Shown here: piece after piece, positions 53,046 through 63,655 of the stretch
Layout of the letters: the number at the start of each line of letters is the position of its first letter
Numbering within the stretch: the first letter of the stretch is position 1
Assembly (NCBI GenBank): GCA_934481385.1
Contig: CAKSPD010000004.1
Coordinates: 1-64,000 of the forward strand
Length of the DNA: 64,000 nucleotides
Origin: an uncultured Oscillospiraceae bacterium
GTDB lineage: Bacteria > Bacillota > Clostridia > Oscillospirales > Ruminococcaceae
Reading direction: 5' to 3'
Position numbers and translations under genes: made by a program
Notes under the pieces: generated by a model
The model's database searches: none
Told to the model about the DNA's origin: nothing
What the model saw: only the letters and a program-made list of their open reading frames with translations

Positions 53046-54092
53046 TTAATATTTTTTGCTGAAAAAAAGACTTATTTTATTGTTGCTTGTCAGGGAGAAA
53101 AAAGTATATCCCGAACCTATAATTGAAAGTGCATAAAGAACTGCATTTATACCCATACTTCCGTCTTTCTGGGTAAGCATTATTATTCCTGGGAAAATCA
53201 GTATGATTGTAAAAAGCATAAAGATTGTTGTTGCAATGCTTTTGAATGCTTTTATGCCTGTTATAAGCAGGAATGAACATATTCCCACAGCTATGCTTAT
53301 ATAAAGGGAATACTGCGATACAATATCAGTAAGTTTTCCTGTTTCAGCCTTGTATGCAAGATTCATAAATTTTCCGCCTGCAAAAAGTGAGAAAAGCACA
53401 GCAGAAATACAGCCTATGATTGCTGTGATTATAGTAAGCTTAAAGCCTTTTTCTGCGTCAGCACGTTCACGCTGTTCACGCAGTTCCTTCATCATTCTGA
53501 GGCTTTCTTTCTGGTCTTTCTGATTTGGTTCAAGCTGAGATTTGACAGCTTCCTTTTTAGCCTCCTGTTTGATTTTTTCTATATCATCATTTGCAAACTT
53601 AGGGACATATTCAGGAGCTTCCGGAGCTTCGTCAAGTACCGGAGCAGTCAGCGGTTCATCATAATCAAGATTATGGACAGGCTTTTCAAATGTCTGTATT
53701 TCATCAGGTTCATCAAGAACAGGAGTTTTAAGCTCCGGCTCGGGTTCAAGAGAAACACCGAGCTGTTTTCTTGTATAATCGAGAACCATTTTTTTCTTGT
53801 CGTCCGGAAGAATATAGAACTGCTGTTTCTGTTCCGCAGAAAATTTTTCAATAACCTGCTCATCATTAAGATATTTCGGGGCAGATTTTTTTTCTTTGGG
53901 CGTATATGATGACATATCATCAAGCACAGGTGCAGAAATTCCTGAAGGAGCTCCCTTTCTTGCATTTTTTTCTATATACGGATTATCCATATCATCAAGA
54001 ACGGGAGCTGTTACGCCTTTCGGAGCACCTTTTTTAGCTGATGCTGAATAATCAATATCATCAAGCACAGGAGCTTTTATATTTTCGTCCAT
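53046..54092 (-). CDS. Membrane protein with repeated APVLD motifs, unknown function
   Basis: 348 residues. The N-terminal half is soluble and carries five copies of [A/T]PVLD[D/E], at about residues 7, 29, 54, 123 and 150. The first three are spaced by Lys/Gly/Pro stretches with KGAPKG and KGAPSG. A charged helix (about 170-220, KELREQRERADAEK) leads to four hydrophobic segments (about 225-345). I know no family for it. ATG 54092 is nine bases... after the purA stop, with weak GAAAGA in front, so it depends on the purA transcript. Confidence 0.72.
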   Translation of the reverse strand: MDENIKAPVLDDIDYSASAKKGAPKGVTAPVLDDMDNPYIEKNARKGAPSGISAPVLDDMSSYTPKEKKSAPKYLNDEQVIEKFSAEQKQQFYILPDDKKKMVLDYTRKQLGVSLEPEPELKTPVLDEPDEIQTFEKPVHNLDYDEPLTAPVLDEAPEAPEYVPKFANDDIEKIKQEAKKEAVKSQLEPNQKDQKESLRMMKELREQRERADAEKGFKLTIITAIIGCISAVLFSLFAGGKFMNLAYKAETGKLTDIVSQYSLYISIAVGICSFLLITGIKAFKSIATTIFMLFTIILIFPGIIMLTQKDGSMGINAVLYALSIIGSGYTFFSLTSNNKISLFFSKKY

Positions 54093-54099
54093 AGTTTTA

Positions 54100-55374
54100 T
54101 TATCTTTCAAGAATCTGGCTTCTGTCAGGGCCTATTCCAACCATAGAGATATGACAGCCACAGAGTTTTTCAAGTTTTTCGATATATGTTTTGCAGTTCT
54201 GAGGAAGTTCATCAAATGATTTTGCATGTGAAATATCTTCATTGAATCCCTCAAATTCTTCATATACCGGTTCACAGCCTGCAAGACCTTCGAGTGTAGG
54301 CGGGAAGTTTTCAATAACAGAACCGTCAGGAAGTTTATAGGCAACACATACTTTAAGCTTATCAAGACCGCTGAGTGTATCAAGCTTGTTTATAGCGAGT
54401 GAATCAAGACCGTTTACTCTTACAGAGTGGCGGACTATAACAGCATCAAACCAGCCTGTTCTTCTTGGTCTGCCTGTTGTAGTACCGAATTCACCGCCGA
54501 CATTTCTTATCTTGTCGCCTGTTTCGTCATTGAGTTCAGTAGGGAAAGGGCCTTTTCCTACACGGGTAGTATAAGCCTTTGCAACGCCGATAACATTTGT
54601 GATTGTCTTAGGGCCGACACCTGTACCAACGCATACACCTGCTGAAAGCGGGTGAGAAGATGTAACATATGGATATGTACCGAAATCAATATCAAGAAGT
54701 GTAGCCTGAGCTCCCTCAAACATAATTGTCTTACCTGATTTGTCAGCCTCATATGTGAGAACAGAAACATCGTCCATATATGGAGCAAGTCTTTTTCCGT
54801 ATTCTGTATATTCAGCAGTAACAGCATCAAGGTCATAAGGCTTTCCGTTATATACAGCAGTTATGATTTTATTTTTAAGAGTACCTGTTGACTTGATTTT
54901 TTCTGCGAGAACTTCAGGGTGACAAAGGTCATACATTCTTATACCGCATCTTTCATACTTATCCATATAAGCAGGGCCTATACCTCTTTTGGTAGTACCT
55001 ATATCAGAATTTCCTCTGAAAGCTTCTGAAAGTCCGTCAAGCTGAATATGCCACGGCATAACAATCTGGGCTCTTGGGTCTATTTTAAGATTTTTAGTTG
55101 AAATTCCTCTTGATTCGAGGTCATCTAATTCAGAAATAAAGTCCTTAGGGTCAAGAACTACTCCTGCACCGATAAGGCAGAGAGTATCCGGATAGAGAAT
55201 ACCGGAAGGTATAAGATGAAGTTTATAAACCTCACCATTGTTAACAACAGTATGACCGGCATTGTTACCGCCCTGAGAGCGTACAACGACTTCTGCTCTG
55301 GAGGCGAGAATATCAATGATTTTACCTTTACCCTCATCGCCCCACTGGCTTCCTACAACAATATTAGCAGGCAT
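54100..55374 (-). CDS. purA: Adenylosuccinate synthetase
   Basis: 424 residues. GSQWGDEGKGKIID is the phosphate loop with catalytic Asp and Lys. GNNAGHTVV, GTTKRGIGPAYMDK, FEGAQATLLDIDFGTYPYVTSS and TTTGRPRRTGWFD complete the signature set. It makes adenylosuccinate from IMP, Asp and GTP. AGAGGA precedes the ATG. I see no purine riboswitch or PurR box in the leader. Confidence 0.96.
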   Translation of the reverse strand: MPANIVVGSQWGDEGKGKIIDILASRAEVVVRSQGGNNAGHTVVNNGEVYKLHLIPSGILYPDTLCLIGAGVVLDPKDFISELDDLESRGISTKNLKIDPRAQIVMPWHIQLDGLSEAFRGNSDIGTTKRGIGPAYMDKYERCGIRMYDLCHPEVLAEKIKSTGTLKNKIITAVYNGKPYDLDAVTAEYTEYGKRLAPYMDDVSVLTYEADKSGKTIMFEGAQATLLDIDFGTYPYVTSSHPLSAGVCVGTGVGPKTITNVIGVAKAYTTRVGKGPFPTELNDETGDKIRNVGGEFGTTTGRPRRTGWFDAVIVRHSVRVNGLDSLAINKLDTLSGLDKLKVCVAYKLPDGSVIENFPPTLEGLAGCEPVYEEFEGFNEDISHAKSFDELPQNCKTYIEKLEKLCGCHISMVGIGPDRSQILER

Positions 55375-55432
55375 TGCAATTCCTCTTTTCGTAAAAAATT
55401 AATCGTGCGTGAATAATACATCACATTAACAT

Positions 55433-55461
55433 ATTATATCAGAAAAAAACAATAAATTCAA
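55433..55461 (-). promoter_or_regulatory. Promoter of purA
   Basis: On the minus strand: TTGAAT (55461-55456), 17-base spacer, TATAAT (55438-55433). Confidence 0.82.
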
Positions 55462-55499
55462 GTGTTTGATAAAAAAATTCCGAAGAAATAGATTTTACA

Positions 55500-55527
55500 A
55501 AAAAACAGGCAGTCCCGAAGGACTGCC
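55500..55527 (-). terminator. Terminator of rpoBC
   Basis: On the minus strand GGCAGTCC pairs with GGACTGCC around TTCG, followed by TGTTTTTTT. Confidence 0.9.
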
Positions 55528-55540
55528 CTTGAAAGTTTTA

Positions 55541-58500
55541 TCAGATAGAACTATTTGAGGAAGAAACTGAATGTAAATCGGTACGCTGTATTTTGATGTT
55601 GTTGTAGCAGTCCATACCTGTTCCGGCAGGAATAAGCTTACCGATAATAACATTTTCTTTAAGACCGATGAGTTTATCGCTTTTTCCTCTGATAGCGGCA
55701 TCAGTGAGAGCCTTTGTAGTTTCCTGGAATGAAGCGGCAGAAAGGAAGCTGTCAGAATTTGAAGCAGCCTTTGTGATACCCTGAAGAACAGGTTCTGCCT
55801 CAACAAATGAAAGGTCATATTCACCGTTATCCATTCTTGCCTGAATACCGGCATTGATTTCCTGAATTTCCTTTTTCTCAACAAGAGTTCCGGGGAGCAG
55901 ATAACTGCTTCCTGTCTGAGTTATCTTTACCTTGTTAAGCATCTGGCGAACGATAACTTCAATATGCTTGTCGTTGATGTCAACACCCTGAAGTCTGTAA
56001 ACTTTCTGAACTTCATGTATAATGTAGTCCTGAACAGACTGAACGCCGAGAATGTTAAGAATATCAGTAGGATAAGCATTACCTTCTGTAAGACGTGTAC
56101 CCTTTGGAATATATGCACCCTCTTTTACTTCATTCATTCTGATTTTGAAGTTATAAGGAATCATATATGATTCAGAATCGCCTGTTTCAGGGTCAGTAAT
56201 GATGATATTACGGGTAGCCTTGACTTCTTCGATATGAACAGTTCCTCCATGTTTTGCAATAATTGCAGCATTTTTAGGACGTCTGCCTTCAAAGAGTTCT
56301 TCAACACGGGGAAGACCCTGTGTAATATCTTCGGCATCGGCAGAAGCAACACCGCCGGTGTGGAATGTTCTCATTGTAAGCTGTGTACCAGGTTCACCGA
56401 TTGACTGTGCGGCGATTACACCTACTGCCTCACCGACAGAAACGATATTTCCGTTAGCAAGGTTAGAACCATAACATTTTGCACATACGCCGTTTTTGGA
56501 TTTGCAGTGAAGAACAGAACGGATTTTAACACGCTCAACACCAGCATCAATGATTTTCTTTGCATCAGCATCAGTCATCATCTTGTTCTTTGATACAATC
56601 AAATCACCCTCATTATTTTTGAGGTCATTTACAAGGTATCTGCCTACAAGACGTTCTGTAAGCGGTTCAATCATTTCTTCACCGTTCCTGATTTCATAAA
56701 CTTCAATACCGTCATCAGCGTGGCAGTCGTCCTCACGGATAATAACCTCCTGAGAAACGTCAACAAGACGTCTTGTAAGGTAACCTGAGTCGGCTGTACG
56801 GAGAGCTGTATCAGTAAGACCTTTTCTCGCACCTCTTGAAGATATGAAGTATTCAAGTATGTTAAGACCTTCACGGTAGTTAGCACGAATCGGAATTTCG
56901 ATTGTAGTACCTGAAGTGTTGGCGATAAGTCCACGCATACCTGCAAGCTGACGAATCTGTGAGATAGAACCTCTCGCACCGGAGTCAGCCATCATCCAGA
57001 TAGGATTGTATTTTTCATGTTCCTGGAAGTTCTTTTTAAGAGCGTCCTTAACATCTTCAGTAGCAGTATTCCATATGGCAATAACTCTTGAGGATTTTTC
57101 TGCTGCTGAAATAAAACCGTAATCATATTCTGCTGTGATTTCTGCAATATCCTCATCAGCCTTTGCAAGAATATCCTTTTTCTGCGGAGGGATAATAGCA
57201 TCACATACGGCAACGGTAAGTGCTGCACGTGTTGAATATTTAAATCCGAGAGCCTTGATTTTATCAAGAACTTCAGATGTAGTTGTTGTGCCGTGGATTT
57301 TTATACAGCGTTCAATAATCTGTGAAAGCTGTTTTTTGCCGACAAGGAATGAAATTTCAAGGTCGAACTGTTTTTCAGAATTTGTTCTGTCAACATATCC
57401 GAGGTTCTGAGGAATATTTTCGTTGAAAATAAGTCTGCCGACAGTACAGTCGATAATTTTTGAAACTTTCTTTCCGCCGATGTCCTTTGTAATTTTAACC
57501 TTGATTGCAGCGTGAAGTGAAACATCATGTTCATTGTAAGCCATAAGAGCCTCATCAACATCTCTGAACACTTTTCCTTCACCGATTTCGCCCTCTTTCT
57601 GAAGTGTGAGGTAATAAGAACCGAGTACCATATCCTGTGAAGGAACGGCAACAGGTTTACCGTCTGAGGGTTTAAGAAGGTTGTTTGCAGCAAGCATAAG
57701 GAATCTTGCTTCAGCCTGAGCCTCTGCTGAAAGCGGAAGATGTACAGCCATCTGGTCACCGTCAAAGTCCGCATTGAATGCAGAACATACAAGAGGGTGA
57801 AGTTTGATTGCTCTGCCCTCAACGAGAATAGGTTCGAATGCCTGAATACCAAGACGGTGGAGCGTGGGGGCTCTGTTAAGCATAACAGGGTGGTCTTTGA
57901 TAACATCTTCAAGAGCGTCCCATACTTTATCAGAAGCCTTGTCGATTAATTTTCTTGCACTTTTTATATTCTGGATAACTTTTTTGTCAACAAGTCTTTT
58001 GAGTACAAAAGGCTTGAAAAGTTCAAGAGCCATTTCCTTAGGAAGACCGCACTGATACATTCTGAGTTCAGGGCCGACAACGATAACTGAACGTCCGGAA
58101 TAGTCAACACGTTTTCCGAGAAGGTTCTGACGGAAACGTCCCTGTTTACCTTTAAGCATATCAGAGAGTGATTTAAGAGGACGGTTGTTAGGGCCTGTGA
58201 CAGGTCTGCCATGTCTTCCGTTATCAATAAGAGCATCAACAGCCTCCTGCAACATTCTCTTTTCGTTTCTGATAATAATGTCAGGAGCATCGAGTTCCAG
58301 CATTCTCTGAAGACGGTTGTTTCTGTTTATAACACGTCTGTAAAGGTCATTGAGGTCAGAAGTTGCATAACGTCCGCCGTCAAGCATAACCATAGGTCTT
58401 ATATCAGGCGGAATAACAGGGATAACGTCGAGAATCATCCATTCCGGCTTATTTCCGGATATTCTGAAAGCTTCAATAATCTGAAGTCGCTTTAAAATCT

Positions 58501-59275
58501 TTACTTTTTTCTGACCTGACGGCAAGCCTGCGAGTTCAGCCTTGAGGTCATCAGCAACGATTTCAAGGTTGTTTTTCCATTCAGAAACAGTTGCACTTTC
58601 ACAGAACGGGCAGTTTTTGCAGTCAAATTTTCTGTCACAGCAAGCACAGGTTTCACGCTGTTCCTTGTTGAGTGAAAGATTTCCCATTTCAACAAGTCTG
58701 TTTTTATGGGTATCATATCTTTCAGGGTCATATTCCTGAAGGAGAATTTTTATAGCCTCTGCACCCATTCCGGCTTTGAAATCACTTCCGTATTTTTCAC
58801 GGTATGTGAGGTATTCCTTTTCGCTGAGCATCTGTCTTTTTGAAAGCTCGCTTGTATTTCCGGGGTCAGTAACTATATATTTGGTAAAATAGAGGACTTC
58901 TTCAAGACGTTTCTGGGAAATTTCAAGCACCTGACCTATACGGGAGGGAGTTCCTTTGAAGTACCATATATGTGAAACAGGTGTTGCAAGTTCGATAGAA
59001 CCCATTCTTTCACGTCTTACTTTTGCACGGGTTACCTCAACACCGCACTTATCGCAGATTTTGCCTTTAAAGCTGATTTTCTTGAACTTTCCGCAGTGAC
59101 ATTCCCAGTCTTTTGTAGGGCCGAAAATTCTTTCGCAGTAAAGACCGTCACGTTCAGGCTTCTGAGTTCTGTAATTTATAGTTTCAGGTCTTGTAACGAC
59201 ACCATATGACCATTTCCTGATTTGTTCAGGAGAAGCAAGACCGATTTTGATAGATTCAAAAGTATTAAATTCCAA
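55541..59275 (-). CDS. rpoC: RNA polymerase beta' subunit
   Basis: 1244 residues, a typical Firmicutes length. The zinc-binding N-terminus CHCG/CDKCG, the [19 protein letters not shown] segment, the active-site motif [16 protein letters not shown], the trigger-loop region [10 protein letters not shown] and the second zinc site ([13 protein letters not shown]) are all present. An insert-like [16 protein letters not shown] near residue 209 adds another likely zinc site. It starts with TTG at 59275, eight bases behind GAGGAGG. It follows rpoB in the same transcript. Confidence 0.97.
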   Translation of the reverse strand: MEFNTFESIKIGLASPEQIRKWSYGVVTRPETINYRTQKPERDGLYCERIFGPTKDWECHCGKFKKISFKGKICDKCGVEVTRAKVRRERMGSIELATPVSHIWYFKGTPSRIGQVLEISQKRLEEVLYFTKYIVTDPGNTSELSKRQMLSEKEYLTYREKYGSDFKAGMGAEAIKILLQEYDPERYDTHKNRLVEMGNLSLNKEQRETCACCDRKFDCKNCPFCESATVSEWKNNLEIVADDLKAELAGLPSGQKKVKILKRLQIIEAFRISGNKPEWMILDVIPVIPPDIRPMVMLDGGRYATSDLNDLYRRVINRNNRLQRMLELDAPDIIIRNEKRMLQEAVDALIDNGRHGRPVTGPNNRPLKSLSDMLKGKQGRFRQNLLGKRVDYSGRSVIVVGPELRMYQCGLPKEMALELFKPFVLKRLVDKKVIQNIKSARKLIDKASDKVWDALEDVIKDHPVMLNRAPTLHRLGIQAFEPILVEGRAIKLHPLVCSAFNADFDGDQMAVHLPLSAEAQAEARFLMLAANNLLKPSDGKPVAVPSQDMVLGSYYLTLQKEGEIGEGKVFRDVDEALMAYNEHDVSLHAAIKVKITKDIGGKKVSKIIDCTVGRLIFNENIPQNLGYVDRTNSEKQFDLEISFLVGKKQLSQIIERCIKIHGTTTTSEVLDKIKALGFKYSTRAALTVAVCDAIIPPQKKDILAKADEDIAEITAEYDYGFISAAEKSSRVIAIWNTATEDVKDALKKNFQEHEKYNPIWMMADSGARGSISQIRQLAGMRGLIANTSGTTIEIPIRANYREGLNILEYFISSRGARKGLTDTALRTADSGYLTRRLVDVSQEVIIREDDCHADDGIEVYEIRNGEEMIEPLTERLVGRYLVNDLKNNEGDLIVSKNKMMTDADAKKIIDAGVERVKIRSVLHCKSKNGVCAKCYGSNLANGNIVSVGEAVGVIAAQSIGEPGTQLTMRTFHTGGVASADAEDITQGLPRVEELFEGRRPKNAAIIAKHGGTVHIEEVKATRNIIITDPETGDSESYMIPYNFKIRMNEVKEGAYIPKGTRLTEGNAYPTDILNILGVQSVQDYIIHEVQKVYRLQGVDINDKHIEVIVRQMLNKVKITQTGSSYLLPGTLVEKKEIQEINAGIQARMDNGEYDLSFVEAEPVLQGITKAASNSDSFLSAASFQETTKALTDAAIRGKSDKLIGLKENVIIGKLIPAGTGMDCYNNIKIQRTDLHSVSSSNSSI

Positions 59276-59304
59276 TTTTTTTCCTCCTCAAAAAAGCTGG
59301 ATTG

Positions 59305-59341
59305 AGCCTTGTGCCTGTTTAAAGCTTGCAGGCACAGGGCT
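59305..59341 (-). other. rpoB-rpoC intercistronic hairpin
   Basis: AGCCTTGTGCCTG and CAGGCACAGGGCT form a 13-bp stem with one imperfect pair and an 11-base loop. It lies between the rpoB stop and the rpoC ribosome site and may be a processing or stabilising element. Confidence 0.68.
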
Positions 59342-59352
59342 GAAAAAGGGGA

Positions 59353-62300
59353 TTAATCATCATTGGTTAATTCAGAAAGTTCATCATCATCGAATGAGAA
59401 GTTAGTATTATAGTCGAGTGTATCTTCGTTTTCATCATCGCTGTAATCGTCTTTATAATCGTCATCATCATCATTCATATCGTGTTCACTTTCAAAGGAT
59501 TCATCATCATCGGAAGTTTTTTCACCGTTTACAAGGAATCCTTCATTTCTGATGTCATCATCGCTGTATTTTGTAAGGTCTTCTGTTTTTTCGTCTGAAT
59601 ATTCACCCTTTGGCTTATCGTCATCATCGAAATTCTGCTTGAGGTCGATTTCCTGCTGATTTTCGTCAAGAACCTTGATATCAAGACCGAGAGCCTGAAG
59701 TTCCTTGACAAGAACCTTGAATGATTCCGGAATACCCGGCTTAGGAACATTCTGTCCCTTTACGATAGCTTCATAAGCGTTTACACGGCCTATTGTATCA
59801 TCAGATTTTACAGTAAGGATTTCCTGAAGTGTATATGCAGCACCATAAGCTTCCAAAGCCCAAACTTCCATTTCACCGAATCTCTGACCGCCGAACTGAG
59901 CTTTACCGCCGAGTGGCTGCTGAGTAACGAGAGCATAAGGGCCTACTGAACGAGCGTGAATCTTATCATCAACGAGGTGATGAAGTTTAAGGTAATACAT
60001 ATATCCGACAGTAACACGGTTATCGAACTTTTCGCCTGTACGTCCGTCATAGAGAGTGAATTTTCCGTCCTCAGACATTTCGAGAGCCTTTGGATTGATA
60101 ACCTTGTCCATAGTATTGAGAGTAAATTCATCGTTGCGGTGTTCCTTGTTCTGTTCATTAGCCATACGGAAACATTCACGGATATCTTCTTCATGAGCAC
60201 CGTCAAATACAGGAGTCATAATATGCCAGCCGAGAGCCTTTGCAGCCATACCGAGATGAACTTCAAGAACCTGACCGATATTCATACGTGAAGGAACGCC
60301 GAGAGGATTAAGAACGATGTCAAGCGGAGTACCGTCCGGAAGGAAAGGCATATCTTCTTCTGGGAGGATTCTTGAAACGACACCCTTGTTTCCGTGACGG
60401 CCGGCCATTTTATCGCCGACAGTAATTTTACGTTTCTGAGCAATATAACAGCGTACACGCATATTTACTCCTGCACTTAATTCATCGCAGTTTTCACGTG
60501 TAAACACCTTTACGTCTACAACGATACCTGATTCGCCATGAGGAACTTTAAGTGAATTGTCACGTACTTCACGGGCTTTTTCGCCGAATATCGCACGGAG
60601 AAGTCTTTCTTCAGCAGTAAGTTCAGTTTCGCCCTTAGGTGTAACCTTTCCGACAAGGATATCGCCTGAATGAACTTCAGAACCTATACGGATAATACCT
60701 GTTTCATCGAGGTCTTTAAGAGCTTCTTCACCGACGTTAGGAATATCTCTTGTGATTTCTTCAGGGCCTAACTTTGTTTCACGGCATTCAATTTCATATT
60801 CTTCAATATGAACAGAAGTGAATACATCTTCACGTACAAGTCTTTCATTGAGGAGAACGGCATCTTCATAGTTGTAGCCTTCCCATGTCATAAAGCCGAT
60901 GAGAGCATTTTTACCTATTGAGATTTCGCCTTCAGCAGTAGCAGGGCCGTCAGCAAGAACCTGATTAACCTTTACTTTTTCGCCGACACTTACAATAGGA
61001 CGCTGATTGATGCATGTACCCTGGTTGGAACGCTTGAACTTAGTGAGAGTATACTTGTGTTCAATGCCTTCATCATCAATCATATTTATGTGGTCAGCAT
61101 CAACAAAAGTAATAGTTCCGTTATGTTTTGAAACGATGCAGACACCTGAGTCAACAGCAGCCTTGTATTCCATACCTGTTCCTACAAAAGGTCTTTCAGT
61201 TTTAAGAAGCGGTACAGCCTGTCTTTGCATGTTTGAACCCATCAATGCACGGTTTGCGTCATCGTTTTCAAGGAACGGAATCATAGATGTTGCAACGGAT
61301 ACAACCATTTTAGGTGAAACGTCCATAAAATCAATTCTTTCGCTTTCACACTCAAGAATTTTTTCACGGTATCTTGCAGTAACCTTTGCTTTTGCGAAAT
61401 GGCCGTCCTCTGTAAGAGGTTCGTTAGCCTGAGCAACAATATAGTTGTCCTCTGCATCAGCAGTCATATAAACAACTTCATCAGTAACAACGCCTGTTTC
61501 CTTGTCAACTTTTCTGTAAGGAGCTTCAATGAATCCATAATCGTTTATTCTTGCGAATGTAGCGAGATAGGATATAAGACCGATGTTAGGTCCTTCAGGA
61601 GTTTCGATAGGGCACATTCTTCCGTAGTGGCTGTAATGAACGTCACGGACTTCAAATCCGGCTCTATCTCTTGAAAGACCGCCGGGGCCGAGTGCAGAAA
61701 GACGTCTTTTGTGAGTAAGTTCAGCAAGAGGGTTATTCTGGTCCATAAACTGTGAAAGAGGTGAGGAGCAGAAAAATTCCTTTATAGCAGAAGAAATGGC
61801 TCTTATGTTTATAAGGTTCTGAGGAGTGAGATGAGTAGTATCCTGACTCTGTGTATTCATTTTTTCACGTATATTTTTTTCCATACGTGAGAAACCTATT
61901 TTAAACTGGTTCTGGAGAAGTTCGCCGACACAGCGTATACGTCTGTTTCCGAGGTGGTCAATATCGTCAACAGTACCGACACCGTCACAGAGATTAAGGA
62001 AATAGCTTATTGTAGCATATATATCATCAAGAACAATATGTTTTGGAATAAGGTCGTCAACACGCTTTTTGATATTTTCCTCAATTTCTTCATCATCAGC
62101 GGAATTTTCTATAATTTCCTGAAGAACTCTGAATGAAACCTTTTCATTGATGCCGTATTTTTCAGCATCAAAATTGATGTATCCGTTTATGTCAACCATA
62201 CCGTTGCCGATGATTTTAACTTCCTTCTCAACGGTTCTGATAGCATTTTCACCGAGTTCATTTGTATAGTATTCCTTTACTTCAACAGTAACGAATGCTT

Positions 62301-63279
62301 CATAAACGCCTGCCTGTTCAACTTCGCAGGCTTTTTCATATGAAACAAATTCGCCTGCATCAAGGATTATTTCACCGGTAACAGGATTTGCGATAGGTCT
62401 TGAAAGAGTGTGGCCTGCAAGTCTTGAAGCGATACCGAGTTTTTTGTTATATTTATATCTTCCGAAACGGCAGAGTTCATATCTTTTTGCATCGAAGAAA
62501 AGGTTATTGAGGTGAGCAACAGCATTTTCTTCATTCGGGGGTTCACCGGGGCGGAGCTTTTTATAGACATCTATGATAGCGTCTGAATGATTTTTAGTGC
62601 TGTCCTTCTGGAGAATAGTCTGTTTAAGACGTTCATCAGGGCCGAAGAAATCATATATATCGTCATCGCTGTCAAGTCCGATAGCTCTTATGAAAGTAGT
62701 AATCGGGATTTTTCTGTTTTTATCGATTCTGACATAAACAATATCATTTGAATCCATTTCATATTCAAGCCATGCACCTCTGTTAGGAATTACAGTGGTC
62801 TTGAATAAATCCTTACCGGTTTTATCCTTTTCAGAGGCATAATAAACACCGGGTGAACGGACAAGCTGTGAAACAATGACACGTTCTGCACCGTTTATAA
62901 CGAAAGTACCGCTTTCGGTCATAAGCGGGAAATCTCCGAGGTAAACAACGCTTTCAGAAGAAACGCCGGTTTCCTTGTTTGTGAGGATAGCAGTAGCTCT
63001 TAAAGCTACCTGATACGTAGCGTCACGTTCCTTGCATTCAGCGATGGTATACTTAGGAGTATCATCGAATTTGTAGTCCTTGAATGTAAGGAAGAGATTT
63101 CCGTTATAATCAGTTATAGCAGTCATATCACGGAAAACTTCTTTAAGTCCTTCATTTCTGAACCACTGGTAAGAATTTTTCTGAACTTCGATAAGGTTCG
63201 GCATTTCGAGAACTTCGTTGATTTTTCCGAAATTCATACGGATATTTTTGCCAAGCTTTTTAGGTGTAACATTCACCAT
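59353..63279 (-). CDS. rpoB: RNA polymerase beta subunit with acidic C-terminal extension
   Basis: 1308 residues. The rifampicin region reads [20 protein letters not shown] with Asp, His and Ser at the classical resistance positions, as in sensitive enzymes. [15 protein letters not shown] and the [14 protein letters not shown] segment are invariant beta motifs. About the last 90 residues are an Asp/Glu/Ser-rich tail ([18 protein letters not shown]) beyond the normal end. ATG 63279 follows AAAGGAGG; an extension to 63354 lacks support. No rplJ-rplL genes precede it. Confidence 0.97.
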   Translation of the reverse strand: MVNVTPKKLGKNIRMNFGKINEVLEMPNLIEVQKNSYQWFRNEGLKEVFRDMTAITDYNGNLFLTFKDYKFDDTPKYTIAECKERDATYQVALRATAILTNKETGVSSESVVYLGDFPLMTESGTFVINGAERVIVSQLVRSPGVYYASEKDKTGKDLFKTTVIPNRGAWLEYEMDSNDIVYVRIDKNRKIPITTFIRAIGLDSDDDIYDFFGPDERLKQTILQKDSTKNHSDAIIDVYKKLRPGEPPNEENAVAHLNNLFFDAKRYELCRFGRYKYNKKLGIASRLAGHTLSRPIANPVTGEIILDAGEFVSYEKACEVEQAGVYEAFVTVEVKEYYTNELGENAIRTVEKEVKIIGNGMVDINGYINFDAEKYGINEKVSFRVLQEIIENSADDEEIEENIKKRVDDLIPKHIVLDDIYATISYFLNLCDGVGTVDDIDHLGNRRIRCVGELLQNQFKIGFSRMEKNIREKMNTQSQDTTHLTPQNLINIRAISSAIKEFFCSSPLSQFMDQNNPLAELTHKRRLSALGPGGLSRDRAGFEVRDVHYSHYGRMCPIETPEGPNIGLISYLATFARINDYGFIEAPYRKVDKETGVVTDEVVYMTADAEDNYIVAQANEPLTEDGHFAKAKVTARYREKILECESERIDFMDVSPKMVVSVATSMIPFLENDDANRALMGSNMQRQAVPLLKTERPFVGTGMEYKAAVDSGVCIVSKHNGTITFVDADHINMIDDEGIEHKYTLTKFKRSNQGTCINQRPIVSVGEKVKVNQVLADGPATAEGEISIGKNALIGFMTWEGYNYEDAVLLNERLVREDVFTSVHIEEYEIECRETKLGPEEITRDIPNVGEEALKDLDETGIIRIGSEVHSGDILVGKVTPKGETELTAEERLLRAIFGEKAREVRDNSLKVPHGESGIVVDVKVFTRENCDELSAGVNMRVRCYIAQKRKITVGDKMAGRHGNKGVVSRILPEEDMPFLPDGTPLDIVLNPLGVPSRMNIGQVLEVHLGMAAKALGWHIMTPVFDGAHEEDIRECFRMANEQNKEHRNDEFTLNTMDKVINPKALEMSEDGKFTLYDGRTGEKFDNRVTVGYMYYLKLHHLVDDKIHARSVGPYALVTQQPLGGKAQFGGQRFGEMEVWALEAYGAAYTLQEILTVKSDDTIGRVNAYEAIVKGQNVPKPGIPESFKVLVKELQALGLDIKVLDENQQEIDLKQNFDDDDKPKGEYSDEKTEDLTKYSDDDIRNEGFLVNGEKTSDDDESFESEHDMNDDDDDYKDDYSDDENEDTLDYNTNFSFDDDELSELTNDD

Positions 63280-63400
63280 AGGCGGAGCCTCCTTTAAATA
63301 GTAGGTGGAGCAGGGCAGAAAAAAACAGCCTGTTCCTGATGCCGTACAAAACAAAAAAGCATGGCCTTTTCTGAAAAAACGGAAAAATAAACAAAGGCTA

Positions 63401-63430
63401 TTGACAAAAGCAGTATGTTTATGGTATAAT
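63401..63430 (+). promoter_or_regulatory. Consensus promoter upstream of rpoB, opposite strand
   Basis: TTGACA (63401-63406), 18-base spacer, TATAAT (63425-63430), reading away from rpoB. Start expected near 63437, inside the rpoB leader on the other strand. Confidence 0.82.
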
Positions 63431-63473
63431 AGCGTCAGAATGGCAATACTTTTACATTTCGATACATTTACTA

Positions 63474-63502
63474 ATTATAATACATATAAATAAGAAAGTC
63501 AA
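63474..63502 (-). promoter_or_regulatory. Promoter of rpoBC
   Basis: On the minus strand: TTGACT (63502-63497), 17-base spacer, TATAAT (63479-63474). It gives an rpoB leader of about 185 bases in which I see no clear L10-type structure. Confidence 0.85.
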
Positions 63503-63528
63503 GAGGAAACGTTCATATTTATGCAAAC

Positions 63529-63563
63529 TGCCTGATTTAAAAAGTAAAAATCAGGCATTTTTT
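63529..63563 (+). terminator. Terminator of the short plus-strand transcript
   Basis: TGCCTGATTT and AAATCAGGCA form a 10-bp stem followed by TTTTTT. No plus-strand gene lies upstream other than the candidate short RNA. Confidence 0.87.
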
Positions 63564-63602
63564 ATTTATATTTCCAAACAATACTTTTGAATGAAAATTA
63601 TG

Positions 63603-63631
63603 TTTACTTATTTGAAAAAAAGTGATATAAT
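63603..63631 (+). promoter_or_regulatory. Promoter of the last gene
   Basis: TTTACT (63603-63608), 17-base spacer, TATAAT (63626-63631). Confidence 0.75.
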
Positions 63632-63655
63632 AAATAAAAAACGGAGGATTGACTT

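Larger units (their letters stand above)
63437..63563 (+). ncRNA. Candidate short RNA between rpoB and the next gene
   Basis: The region runs from a consensus promoter to a good terminator, about 125 bases. It holds a possible 17-codon frame from ATG 63440 ([17 protein letters not shown]) with no Shine-Dalgarno, and a four-codon frame MQTA behind AGAGGAAA. I favour a non-coding or leader RNA. Its first 30 bases would be antisense to the rpoB 5' end. Confidence 0.45.

Noticed and set aside
63280..63400. L10-type leader or terminator before rpoB
   Set aside because: T-runs are present on the minus strand, but the possible stems are five base pairs or less.
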